Assembly: GCF_002723995.1 (NCBI RefSeq)
Contig: NZ_BEWP01000003.1
Span: forward strand, 1 to 64,000
Origin: Gluconobacter kondonii
GTDB lineage: Bacteria; Pseudomonadota; Alphaproteobacteria; Acetobacterales; Acetobacteraceae
DNA: 64,000 nucleotides
Direction: 5' to 3'
The notes under the pieces are model-generated. The model saw nothing but the letters and a program-made list of their open reading frames with translations, made no database searches and was not told the DNA's origin. Every line of letters begins with the position of its first letter. The stretch's first letter is position 1. The translations under genes and the position numbers were made by a program. Below are positions 28,917 to 39,363 of the stretch, piece after piece.

Positions 28917-30092
28917 TCAGAGAAGGATTGCCTTCCACGGCTCAAGCGTCTGCATCGAACGCTCCACACCGGACGCCTGCCCCGCACGCAGCTCCTCAAG
29001 AGACTGATGGAATATCCGCACTCTGACCACAACGTGCCGGTCCGGATAACGCCAGCGCTCGAACGCCAGAACCGTATCCGGCGCAGTGCTGTCCGGCTGA
29101 TCGTCAAACGTCCATGACAGCCCGAAAATCGCTGCCAGCGCATCCTGATTCGTATCGTGCCCCGCCAGAACCAGCAGACGCGTGGAGTCCGTCACACCCG
29201 GAATTTCCGTCACCGGACGGTCCGCCAGAAACGCCCGAATGCTCTCGGCCATCACCCCGTTACGCGCCGCCGCCACGACAGGCAGACGCCGCAACATCCG
29301 GCTCTCTGCTTCATGAACCGGCAGAACGGTTTTCAGCAGCCCCGGAACATCCACTTTGGCAGACCCGAAAACATCGAACGGAAAGCCCTCGGAATACAGC
29401 AGCAGCAGACTTTCAGCCGCCATGCCGCCCGTCGCCACCCCTCCCGAGAGACGCGGCGCGCCTTTCTTCCATTCAAGCACCGCATCATCGCGCAGACACC
29501 ACGCCGTAGACGCAATACCCTCACACGCGCCGGGCGCCATCAGTGTCTGCAAAGCCTGCAAACCACCCCGAACATCCGAATGCTTCGAGACAGGCAACAT
29601 GGAAGCAAACGCCTGCTCCGTCTCCTGCTTCGACGGCACCGCGCGACCAGCCGAAATGGCATTGAACACAGGGTCCGGCCCATGCTCCTGCCATTGCGCA
29701 GAAACATGACAGTCCAGAGCCAGATTGCGCGCCCAGACCTGCCCGGTCTGCTGCGTCCGATGATCCGCGCCATCCGCCCAGATCCGCACACCGTCGGAAC
29801 AGGATCGCAACGGATCAAATCCAAGATCCACATAATGCGTCCTGACAGCCTGAACCATGGCCCCAAGCGCCGCAGCCCCATGCGGCGTCATTTCTCCGGG
29901 CGCAACAGACCATTCCGGCCAGTCAAAACCGGTCTTCTCCCGCAAAGCCGTCGCAGAAGTCGTCGGACTGCGGATTCCGTGCCGCGACAGCAGCACGACT
30001 TTTTCCAGAACAGGTCCTGACGGCACGGAGGCATCGCCCGAACATCCCGTCAGGAACAAGGCCAGCAGAAAAACAGAGTGCGTCTTTTTCAC
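28917..30092 (-). CDS. Histidine acid phosphatase (phytase/glucose-1-phosphatase-like) lipoprotein
   Basis: A 391-residue secreted phosphatase of histidine-phosphatase clade 2. The N-terminus has a lipoprotein signal with lipobox LTGC at about residue 17, followed by the catalytic motif LLSRHGIRSP (RHGxRxP). The proton-donor motif is LAGHDTN near the C-terminus. Enzymes of this type release phosphate from phytate, sugar phosphates or similar esters in the periplasm. The start is GTG at 30092, overlapping the stop of the upstream TonB-dependent receptor as GTGA, so the two are translationally coupled. Substrate identity is inference. Confidence 0.85.
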   Translation of the reverse strand: MKKTHSVFLLALFLTGCSGDASVPSGPVLEKVVLLSRHGIRSPTTSATALREKTGFDWPEWSVAPGEMTPHGAAALGAMVQAVRTHYVDLGFDPLRSCSDGVRIWADGADHRTQQTGQVWARNLALDCHVSAQWQEHGPDPVFNAISAGRAVPSKQETEQAFASMLPVSKHSDVRGGLQALQTLMAPGACEGIASTAWCLRDDAVLEWKKGAPRLSGGVATGGMAAESLLLLYSEGFPFDVFGSAKVDVPGLLKTVLPVHEAESRMLRRLPVVAAARNGVMAESIRAFLADRPVTEIPGVTDSTRLLVLAGHDTNQDALAAIFGLSWTFDDQPDSTAPDTVLAFERWRYPDRHVVVRVRIFHQSLEELRAGQASGVERSMQTLEPWKAILL

Positions 30093-32041
30093 GGGAGGGT
30101 CGCGGTCATGTTGAAGAAGACGCTGCGGCCTGCCAGACGCCAGTAAAGCGGCGCATCGCCATAAGACTGGTTGCCCGCGAAATCGCTGATAGAGCGGTTA
30201 TTGAAGAGGTTGGAAATCTTGAGGCTCGGCGTCACGTCGCGCATGAAACCACCGATATTATGAATACGCCACCCCAGTGCCAGATCCGCCGTTACGTTGC
30301 TGTGGATTTTGTACTGGTTTTCAAACACCGCATTTCCAGCCGCATTCGTGGTGCTGTCCAGCCCCCAGTGATGCCCGACATATTTCCCCATCAGCGAGAA
30401 ATACGGCCCCTTCGGATTTTCATAAAACAGGCCGAACGATGCCAGTGAATCCGGCGTCGTCGCAACGCGCACGCTGCTATGTTTGTAGCGCGCATCATTG
30501 ACGCTGTAATTGCCGTAAAGTGAGAAGCCATATCCAATGACATACTGCCGCTCAAGCTCGATCCCCTTATAAATCGCGCCACCACTGTTCACATATGTAG
30601 ACGCGGTTCCGATCCCATCGACCTTGATCTGTGCGGAGGCGATATAATTGGAAAAATCGATATAATATACATCCAGTGACAGCATCCAGTTCTTGCCGTG
30701 ATAGACCGACCCCACCTGATAATTCAGCGTCGTTTCAGGCTTCACGTTTCCAACCGATTTCACCTGAAAAACCGACATCGGAGGCGCCAGAAAACCACGC
30801 GCGATCTGTGCATACGCGCTCCAGTTTTTCATAATCCGTTGATTGATCGCAATAGAAGACTGCCACGATCCATAATACTGCGTATCATTCAGCGGCATCT
30901 TCGTGGACTTGTTAATGGCTACATCATAATCCCTTGTGAACATGGAATATTTCACACCCGGCTTGATAACCGCACCTTTCCAGGGGTGAATATCCAGTTC
31001 GAGATAGGGCTGAATGGTCGTGTTCAGATCCGAAATATCATAGCTGTAAGCCGACCCTGTTTTAGACGGAACCGGTATCGAATTTTTACTCAGATCGAGT
31101 GCATAGGTGTACCGACGGTCCTTCTGCACCTCCGCCCACACACCAAACAGAACGTCAGCATAAGACGTATGCGCTTTGAATCGTAACGTATCGCCATAAG
31201 AACGGAATTTGGCGTCCGCATATTCCCGGGAATATCACTGGCATTCCTTGTTATAGGTCGTCTCCAATGTCAGCGTCGTCTCGGGCGCAAGGTCAATCAC
31301 GTCCTTGAACATCAGGTTGCTCCGGCGCTCTGCCGAATTGGTCAAATATCCCTTCGTCTCCTCATGCTGCATATCGAGAAATGCACGACCAAAACGCGTC
31401 TTGCCACTGTCGAACTCGATACCCCCAGCCCGCGTATTAAAACTGCCATAGGTCCCATACAGCGACACCCCCCTCTTTGCCGGAGGTGTCTTGGACGTAA
31501 AACCCATCGTGCCACCGAACGTGGCATTGCCAATCGTTGACCCCGTTCCCGGACCCCGATCAATCTGCGCCTCTCCAAGGAAATGCGAAATAAACAAAGA
31601 CGATGTCGTGTGATGCAGATCAGTGGCATCGCCAAACGGAATGCCGTCGAACGTCATGTTATACTGACCGTCCTGAAAACCACGAAGGCTCATCGCCTCT
31701 GCCTTACCCATTCCAGGACCGTTAGGATTTTGGGAATAAACGCTCGGCTGAAAGCGGATAATGTCGTCGATGCTGGCAAGCGGAATAATGTTGTTGCTCA
31801 GAAAGCCGGACTGAATTTTTGATGTCGGCTCCGTAATGTCCAGCGGAACTGTCGCAGGCGCAATTCGCGCGGCATGACCCAGAACGGTCAGATTTTCCAC
31901 ACCGGGCGTCGCGTCTTTTTCTTTTCCGACTTTGTGTTCCTCATGCTTCTTCTGTTTTGCGTCAGAAACATCAGCCTGGGCGCTTCCTCCCAGCAATAGG
32001 GCACCGGCAAAGCACCCGGAAGGCAGGGCATGGTTACGCAT
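30089..32041 (-). pseudogene. TonB-dependent receptor interrupted by an in-frame TGA
   Basis: The outer-membrane receptor spans 651 codons in one uninterrupted register, except for a single TGA at 31237-31235 (codon 269). The N-terminal part has a signal peptide from the ATG at 32041, a linker rich in Lys and His, and a plug domain with SIDDIIRFQPSVYSQN and DRGPGTGSTIG. After the TGA the frame continues directly into barrel strands and ends in a terminal aromatic-containing strand (RSVFFNMTATLP). The context (NKECQ-stop-YSREYADAKF) suggests TGG changed to TGA. It is coupled by overlap to the phosphatase gene, hinting at organophosphate uptake. It could be a recent pseudogene, a read-through gene or a sequencing error. 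Confidence 0.8.
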
Positions 32042-32196
32042 CTTGAACGTTATGGGGAGTGGGCTCCAGTGATTGGCGCGCACTCCATACGGAAGGCTTC
32101 AGATCAGGAAAACCGCTTTACCGCTCCTGAAATGAAACTTTCACACGTTTTAATTCAAATATTCATACTTATTTTGAAATATTCCTTATTTTATAT

Positions 32197-33207
32197 TTAC
32201 GGTAACGGTCTTTTATCTGCAATAGGGTCAATCTTCGGCTCAGTTAGTGGTCCTGAATCCACCACAACCACCAGATCTCCTGCAATCGGCGTGGGCTGAC
32301 GATCTTTTGGAAGCAGTGCTTGAAAGCGCGGATCGTAGCTCGCAGCCTGTTCATAGAGAGCATCAATCAAGCCATAATGATCCATGAACTTGTTCATGGT
32401 CGTCGGAATGCGAATGCAGCCTTCCGACGCCGGATGCCCCAGACGCCATTCAAGAAACTGCGGGTCCGTCGCATGGATCTCCAGCCGGATCTGTCCGGTT
32501 TCATGACGCGGCAGCCAGCCCTTCATCGCCGTCTGCCACCCCATGTCCCACACGCGCGATCCCTTCGCGCCGATGCCACGGATGCCGTTCTTGTTTTTGG
32601 TGCCTTCCGCCCGGTAGCCCAGACGGTCCGCCGTGTTCTGAAAAACACCGACCGGGGTAATGTAATAATATTTACGCCCCGTCGTCCCGGTCGAAACCGG
32701 CGTCCCCCCAAGAGACTCCCACGGCGCATCTGGTAATGCCAGAACGTAATCCAGATGCTGGATCTGCTCGTTGCGATCCACAACCATAATGAGCTGCGGC
32801 CGCGAAATCGGCATGTTCGCCTGCGTCACCTGCTCCTTTGCAAGCGTCAGGAACGCCCGGCGGCGCTCGGGCGTATAGGTGCTAAACCCCTTGATATTAT
32901 GCTTCATCAGCACAGAAAGACGCGACGCCTCCTCCCGCGCAGCCTCATCGGACACAACCGGCAGATCCGGAATATCCAGCGGCGGCGGTGCCAGATCGGG
33001 CCGTGGCGGTGTATCGGTCGGCGGATTGCTGGCTGGCGGCGGAACCGATACCCCCAGAGACGGCATCGTATCCGGCTGATGGCCGGACAGTTCGGGGCCC
33101 GCGCCATCCGGCCGCGCACAGGCCGCTAGCGGTGCCAACCCCACAATCATTGTTGTGGACGCACATAACAGAACTGCAAACCGCGTCAGTCTGGAAACAT
33201 CACGCAT
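32197..33207 (-). CDS. L,D-transpeptidase (YkuD domain) lipoprotein
   Basis: A 336-residue envelope protein with a signal peptide and lipobox LAAC (about residue 30), then a Pro-rich tether and a YkuD catalytic domain. The catalytic signature is seen in LEIHATDPQFLEWRLGHPASEGCIRIP: conserved His and the SxGCIR nucleophile Cys. Such enzymes make 3-3 crosslinks in peptidoglycan or anchor proteins to it. The ATG at 33207 is chosen because the signal peptide begins there; upstream Met codons at 33282 and 33315 are alternatives. It lies 7 nt beyond a possible long-frame overlap with the E2 gene. Confidence 0.88.
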   Translation of the reverse strand: MRDVSRLTRFAVLLCASTTMIVGLAPLAACARPDGAGPELSGHQPDTMPSLGVSVPPPASNPPTDTPPRPDLAPPPLDIPDLPVVSDEAAREEASRLSVLMKHNIKGFSTYTPERRRAFLTLAKEQVTQANMPISRPQLIMVVDRNEQIQHLDYVLALPDAPWESLGGTPVSTGTTGRKYYYITPVGVFQNTADRLGYRAEGTKNKNGIRGIGAKGSRVWDMGWQTAMKGWLPRHETGQIRLEIHATDPQFLEWRLGHPASEGCIRIPTTMNKFMDHYGLIDALYEQAASYDPRFQALLPKDRQPTPIAGDLVVVVDSGPLTEPKIDPIADKRPLP

Positions 33208-33321
33208 CTTCAGGGCACCATCCTCGGGTTCGGAACAACAGACAGAACGCGAGGGAACAGAGACCTGTCCGGCGTTCGGCATGACTGGAACGTCTTCAAC
33301 GCAGCAGCCACGCAAAAGGCA

Positions 33322-34422
33322 TCACAAATCCAGAAGCAGGCGCCTCGGATCTTCCACAAGCTGCTTGATTCGGACGAGGAAGCTTACCGCTTCCCGCCCG
33401 TCCACGATCCGGTGATCGTAGGACAGCGCAACATACATCATCGGCCGGATCACGATCTGCCCGTCCCGCACAACCGGACGGTCCTGAATGGCATGCATCC
33501 CCAAAATTCCCGACTGCGGCGTGTTCAGGATCGGCGTGGAAAGCAAAGACCCAAAAATTCCGCCATTCGTGATGGAGAACGTCCCGTGCGACAGTTCCTC
33601 CAGCTTCAGACCGCCCGTCCGCGCCCGCTTGCCATAATCGGCGATGCGACGCTCCAGCTCGGCAAAGCTCATCTGATCGGCATCATGCAGCACCGGCACC
33701 ACCAGTCCGCGCTCCGTGCCCACCGCAATGCCCAGATTGACGAAATCGCGATAGACGATCTCATCGCCTTCAATCTGCGCATTGATCGCCGGATAATCCT
33801 TCAGCGCACCCACCACGGCCCGCGCGAAAAAGGACATGAAGCCCAGACGCGCCCCGTCATGCTTCTTCTCGAACTCGTCCTTGTATTCCGCTCGCAGCGC
33901 CTTGGCGGCGGACATGTCGATCTCGTTGAACGTCGTCAGAATGGCCGCCGTGTTCTGCGCCGCCTTCAGATTCCGCGCGATCGTCTGGCGCAGACGGCTC
34001 ATGGGAACCCGACGCTCCCGCGCTTCATGCGACGACAGCTTCGGGGCCGGGGTAACGGAAACAGGCTTCGGCGCTTCAGGAGCGGGAGGCGTGACGCGCG
34101 CAGGCGATGCGACAGGTTCCGAAGCCGCAGCCTTGGGAGCAGGAGCCGGTTCAGCCGCGACAGGTTCAGGCGCAGCCGGTGCCTCCGCCGTTTCGTCCAC
34201 AGCCCCGAGTAGGCCGCCGATCTCGACTTCCGTGCCCACCGCCACACAATCTTCCAGACGCCCGGCGGAAGGCGCGGTCACTTCAACGCTGACCTTGTCC
34301 GTTTCCAGCTCCACGATGGTCTCGTCATGCTGCACATAGTCGCCGGAGTTTTTAAGCCACCGCGCGACAGTCGCAGTCGTCAGGCTTTCTCCAAGCGCCG
34401 GAACCCTGATTTCGACCGTCAT
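33322..34422 (-). CDS. 2-oxoacid dehydrogenase E2 (dihydrolipoyl succinyltransferase-type) lacking a visible peripheral-subunit-binding domain
   Basis: A 366-residue acyltransferase. A lipoyl domain occupies residues 1-78, with the lipoyl Lys at 43 in [11 protein letters not shown] as in SucB. A long Ala/Pro linker (79-127) leads straight to the catalytic domain, beginning around 137 with [16 protein letters not shown] and ending with [16 protein letters not shown]. The peripheral-subunit-binding domain normally between them, which holds E3 and E1, is not seen, and the protein is shorter than typical SucB (about 400). No sucA or lpd is adjacent. AGGGAAG precedes the ATG at 34422. Gluconobacter has an incomplete TCA cycle, which makes the role of this E2 less clear. 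Confidence 0.85.
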   Translation of the reverse strand: MTVEIRVPALGESLTTATVARWLKNSGDYVQHDETIVELETDKVSVEVTAPSAGRLEDCVAVGTEVEIGGLLGAVDETAEAPAAPEPVAAEPAPAPKAAASEPVASPARVTPPAPEAPKPVSVTPAPKLSSHEARERRVPMSRLRQTIARNLKAAQNTAAILTTFNEIDMSAAKALRAEYKDEFEKKHDGARLGFMSFFARAVVGALKDYPAINAQIEGDEIVYRDFVNLGIAVGTERGLVVPVLHDADQMSFAELERRIADYGKRARTGGLKLEELSHGTFSITNGGIFGSLLSTPILNTPQSGILGMHAIQDRPVVRDGQIVIRPMMYVALSYDHRIVDGREAVSFLVRIKQLVEDPRRLLLDL

Positions 34423-34589
34423 GCTGCTTCCCTGTCTTGCGTCCCGCCGCGAAGCGGGGAAATGTCTGTGCCGTACCCGGCACTCTGTCCGGAAAAGGTT
34501 AAGAATGCAGAATACTGCATCTTCGTTCCCAGTGGGAGGCGGAACCCTCCCCGTCGCCGGACTTTGAAACCAAAACACAGGAGGCCGCA

Positions 34590-35237
34590 ATGTCCCACCC
34601 GCCCGACCGTCCTGAAATTCTGGACTCCGACCATCTTTCCACCCGTACCCGCGAGATCCTGACATCGCGGCTTTCGGTCTCCACCGCACAGCCGCGCACC
34701 CTGTCGCTCCGGGCCTATGCCGTCCTCGACGCGCTGCTGCCCGTCCTGCTCCCGCTGGACGAAATCCTACCTCCCGCCACCGACATTGCCATGACAGCCC
34801 GGATCGACGCCGCGCTCTCTGGCCCCCGCGACGGTTGGCGTTTCGCGGACCTCCCGCCCGATGCCGAAGCCTGGGAATCCGCTCTCCTGACCCTCGACGA
34901 CGTCGCGGCCGAACAGCACGGACTCGCCTTCATCCACCTGGCCCCGGACCTGCGCGGCGCCCTGCTCGACGCCGTCATGGACGGGCAGATCGGTCTCGAA
35001 CGCGAAGGCCGTCTCACGGCATCCCAGATGAAACGCTGGGCCGGAGACCTGCGTGGCGAGGTCGTAGATTGCCTCATGAGCGACCCGCGCATCCAGCAGG
35101 CACTCGGCATTTCCTCCAGCCTCACCGGCGGCGACACTGTCTTTCAGGGCTTCACCGAAGTCGGCCCCGACAGCCGCGAGTCCTTTGAACCCAAAACCAC
35201 CGCTCCCCTTCTCCAGATGGCAGAGTCCAGCGAATGA
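34590..35237 (+). CDS. Small subunit of a GMC dehydrogenase (gluconate 2-dehydrogenase subunit 3-like)
   Basis: A 215-residue protein resembling the gamma subunit (subunit 3) of flavin dehydrogenases such as FAD-glucose or gluconate-2-dehydrogenases. It is immediately followed by the GMC subunit with a 4-base ATGA overlap. Unlike the classical gamma subunit, no Tat or Sec signal peptide is visible: the N-terminus [17 protein letters not shown] is polar and a hydrophobic stretch ([13 protein letters not shown]) begins only near residue 44. It would therefore be a cytoplasmic or atypically targeted partner that folds with the catalytic subunit. Confidence 0.75.
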   Translation: MSHPPDRPEILDSDHLSTRTREILTSRLSVSTAQPRTLSLRAYAVLDALLPVLLPLDEILPPATDIAMTARIDAALSGPRDGWRFADLPPDAEAWESALLTLDDVAAEQHGLAFIHLAPDLRGALLDAVMDGQIGLEREGRLTASQMKRWAGDLRGEVVDCLMSDPRIQQALGISSSLTGGDTVFQGFTEVGPDSRESFEPKTTAPLLQMAESSE

Positions 35238-36781
35238 GCAGTACGACCGTCATGAAGACATTCGCCGAAACGGACATCATCGATACCCTCATCATCGGCA
35301 GCGGTGCCGGTGGCGCGCCGCTGGCCGCAGAACTCGCCCGCAACGGCAAAAGCGTCGTGGTGCTGGAAGCCGGACCCGCTTTCTCCGCTACGGGACACAC
35401 GCCGGACGAAGTGGCTGCCCGCGAACTCTACTGGCTGCACGAACGCCTCTCCGCAGGCACAAACCCGCAGGCTTTCGGTGGCAATAACAGCGGCACCGGT
35501 CTTGGCGGCTCCATGCTCCATTACGGTGCCTTCATGCCGCGCATGGACGCCCGCGACTTTCACCTGCACACCGAAACCGGCAAGGGCGTGGACTGGCCCT
35601 TCGGTCTGGACGAACTGCTGCCCTATATCGAGCGCGTGGAATCCTTCATCGGCGTCTCCGGCCCGGCCTATTACCCATGGGACCCGGAGCGCCGCTATGC
35701 CTATGCGCCCCCGCCCGCCAATTCCGCCGCACTCAAGATGCGCGAAGGCTGTGACGCACTCGGCCTCCGCCACGCAGACGGCCCCGCTGCCCTCATCACA
35801 CGCGATATCGAACAGCCGCATTTCGGCACCCGCCACGCCTGCGCCAACTGCGGGGCCTGCCATCAGGGCTGCCGCAACGGCGCCAAGTCGGGCACGGACA
35901 ACACATGGCTCCCCATGGCCGTCGCCTATGGTGCGGAACTCCGCCCCGGCTGCTTCGCCCACACAATCGAACGCGACAGCTCCGGCCGCGTGACCGGCGT
36001 GGTCTATCGTCAGAACGGCGTCGAGCACCGCCAGAAATGCGCGACCCTCGTCCTCGCCGCCGGTGCCGTCGAAACCCCGCGCCTGCTCCTGACCAACGGC
36101 CTCGCCAACAGCTCCGGTCAGGTCGGCCAAAACTACATGACCCATGTCTCCACACAGGTCTGGGGCGAGTTCGACGAAGACATCCGTCCCAATCGCGGCT
36201 ACCCGTCCCTGACCATCACCGAAGACATGATGCGCCCCAAAGACGCGGATTTCGTCGGCGGCTACCTCGTGCAGTCGCTGGGCATGATGCCCGCGACATG
36301 GGGCCAGAACCTCGCCCGCAGCACCACGACACGCGGCCCGGCCTTCGCCCGGTCGCTGGCCGGATACAACCGCTCCGCAGGCATGGGCATCAACGGCGAA
36401 TGCCTACCCCGCCCCGAAAACCGCGTCACACTCTCGGACGAAAAAGACGCCTTCGGCATCCCCAAACCGCTGATCGAACATTCCTACGGCCCCAATGAAT
36501 GGGCCATGCACCACCATGCTGCCCGCCTGCTGACGCAGATGTGGGAGGCCGTGGGCGCAAAGGATATCCGCGTCATCGACCGCGCCGCCCACATGATCGG
36601 CACCTGCCGCATGGGCACTGACGCCGACAGCAATGTCATCAATCCGGTCGGTCGCAGTTTCGATATCGATAATCTGTGGATCTCCGATCATTCGATCTTC
36701 CCAAGCGCCGCCGCCGCCAACCCGGCTCTGGCGATCATGGCGCTCTCCCTCCGCACTGCGGAGGCCATGCTGAAGGCCTGA
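35234..36781 (+). CDS. GMC-family FAD-dependent dehydrogenase with iron-sulfur motif
   Basis: A 515-residue GMC oxidoreductase. The N-terminal FAD-binding GSGAGGAPLAAELARNG is at residues 22-38. Cys203, Cys209 and Cys213 form the C-x5-C-x3-C pattern that ligates a [3Fe-4S] cluster in membrane FAD-glucose/fructose dehydrogenases. The C-terminal GMC signature is HMIGTCRMGTDADSNVI plus NPALAIMALS. With the coupled small subunit it forms a two-component dehydrogenase; a cytochrome c subunit is not adjacent. The sugar or polyol substrate is unknown. Confidence 0.88.
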   Translation: MSSTTVMKTFAETDIIDTLIIGSGAGGAPLAAELARNGKSVVVLEAGPAFSATGHTPDEVAARELYWLHERLSAGTNPQAFGGNNSGTGLGGSMLHYGAFMPRMDARDFHLHTETGKGVDWPFGLDELLPYIERVESFIGVSGPAYYPWDPERRYAYAPPPANSAALKMREGCDALGLRHADGPAALITRDIEQPHFGTRHACANCGACHQGCRNGAKSGTDNTWLPMAVAYGAELRPGCFAHTIERDSSGRVTGVVYRQNGVEHRQKCATLVLAAGAVETPRLLLTNGLANSSGQVGQNYMTHVSTQVWGEFDEDIRPNRGYPSLTITEDMMRPKDADFVGGYLVQSLGMMPATWGQNLARSTTTRGPAFARSLAGYNRSAGMGINGECLPRPENRVTLSDEKDAFGIPKPLIEHSYGPNEWAMHHHAARLLTQMWEAVGAKDIRVIDRAAHMIGTCRMGTDADSNVINPVGRSFDIDNLWISDHSIFPSAAAANPALAIMALSLRTAEAMLKA

Positions 36782-36828
36782 TTGAAATCTGACATAGATC
36801 AAAGTGATCCGGAGCCTGCGCAGGAGTC

Positions 36829-36857
36829 TTGACACTGCTTCGCGCGCTCCGGTAAGC
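36829..36857 (+). promoter_or_regulatory. Possible promoter of rho
   Basis: TTGACA (36829-36834) with a 17-bp spacer to GTAAGC, a weak -10, in the 276-bp gap before rho. The long leader fits the known autoregulation of rho by early termination, but I see no specific attenuator. Confidence 0.35.
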
Positions 36858-37057
36858 GAAGGACGACTTTCCGGTGGCGTCCTGTCACCCGGTCTCCCTT
36901 TCCTTACGGATGCTTCCTGCTTCCCCCGTCCTGCGAAATCCTCACAGATCACCGCCTGACACAAGCAGTTCCCGTTCAGTAGCCCCGCCTTCTGTACGGT
37001 CGCGCATCCCTCCCCCTATCAGGTCTGCCACTACCGGCACATCAAGGCGCGTCTTTC

Positions 37058-38359
<1,302 letters not shown>

Positions 38360-38383
38360 TCCCGGATCAGCATGGCCGACATG

Positions 38384-38412
38384 AAAAAGGGGAGCTCCAG
38401 CTCCCCTTTTTT
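38384..38412 (+). terminator. Rho-independent terminator of rho
   Basis: AAAAAGGGGAGCT and AGCTCCCCTTTTT form a 13-bp perfect stem with T's after it; it can also serve the convergent ogt gene. Confidence 0.9.
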
Positions 38413-38452
38413 GTTGTCCGATCACCCGGAATGACGGGAAAAAACCTGCCTG

Positions 38453-38899
38453 TTACAGCACGCCTTCCAGATGCAGCATGGCATGCTTGTCCGCGATGCC
38501 TCCCAGTCCCGAATATCCGCCAAGTCCCGCCCGGCCAACAACACGGTGACAGGGGATCAGGATCGGAATCGGATTCGCCCCAACCGCCCCGCCAACCGAC
38601 CGCGCAGACCCGCCGACCTCGGCCGCGATATCCGCATAAGTCCGGGTCTTGCCGTAGGGAATCCGGCGCAGCGCGTCCCAGACCTTCTGGCGGTACGGAG
38701 TCCCGTAAGGGCGATAGGGCAGCGTGTCGAAATCGACCGATTCCCCATCAAAATAGCGCTCCAGAAGGTCGCGGGCCTTCAGAAGAAGTGGAGTCTCCTC
38801 CTGATCGCGCCCCCAACCCCAGTCCAGAGCGACGATCTGGCCCTCATCTTCACTGATGGTAAGGGCCCCGAAAGGTGAGTGGCAGGATAGCTGTGGCAT
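38453..38899 (-). CDS. ogt: Methylated-DNA-[protein]-cysteine S-methyltransferase
   Basis: A 148-residue suicide repair enzyme that accepts the methyl group from O6-methylguanine. The C-domain contains the helix-turn-helix TYADIAAEVGGSARSVGGAVGANPIP and the acceptor cysteine in IPCHRVVG. The short N-domain starts at MPQLSCHSPFGALTI, so the ATG at 38899 is used although no strong ribosome site precedes it; the longer open frame upstream is AT-rich and lacks homology. Convergent with rho across the terminator. Confidence 0.9.
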   Translation of the reverse strand: MPQLSCHSPFGALTISEDEGQIVALDWGWGRDQEETPLLLKARDLLERYFDGESVDFDTLPYRPYGTPYRQKVWDALRRIPYGKTRTYADIAAEVGGSARSVGGAVGANPIPILIPCHRVVGRAGLGGYSGLGGIADKHAMLHLEGVL

Positions 38900-39363
38900 G
38901 AACGACACGGTGCCCGAGCCGCTCAAAACCGTCAATCCGGCAGCGTTGCCATAAAGAGCGAGGCTTTTTAGCCATGCGAATATCGCATACCGCATGGCAC
39001 CAATATGCAAAATAAACATATTGTACCGCTTCAGTAGGCTTTCCAGCAATACTCTGTAATGTGTTGGAAAACTGCCCTTTTTTGTATCAGAAACGCGACA
39101 GGACGTTATCCGGAACGCCTCTGTAATCATTCCCTGAGCCACATCATAGCCCGTTTCAGGATCATCCTGCCCCGCCCCTCACGGAAACGTCAGAAGCCGT
39201 GTTTGTCTTAAACAATAAAATAGGGTCAGTAAGTTCTCATGCTGGCGGTATCTGGTACTGATCGTTGGATTGAGAGGATAGGATTTCCCCCTGCCCTTTT
39301 CAAGACTGCACAGGTCCAGAATATCACAGCGGAAACAGTCTTTACAAAAAGGACAGTTGGATC
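38900..39363. other. ogt-adhA intergenic region with nested palindromes
   Basis: This 464-bp region divides the divergent ogt and adhA genes. The ogt-proximal part is AT-rich with three inverted repeats: GCCATGCG/CGCATGGC (38971-38998), the nested ATGCGA-ATA-TCGCAT (38974-38988) and CAATATG/CATATTG (39001-39023). They may be regulator sites for ogt. The adhA-proximal part has no clear motif other than AAAAAGGAC before the adhA start. Confidence 0.5.

Noticed and set aside
31235-31237. TGA as a selenocysteine codon in the receptor
   Set aside because: TonB receptors do not use selenocysteine and no SECIS-like hairpin is seen next to the codon; a Trp nonsense change is simpler.
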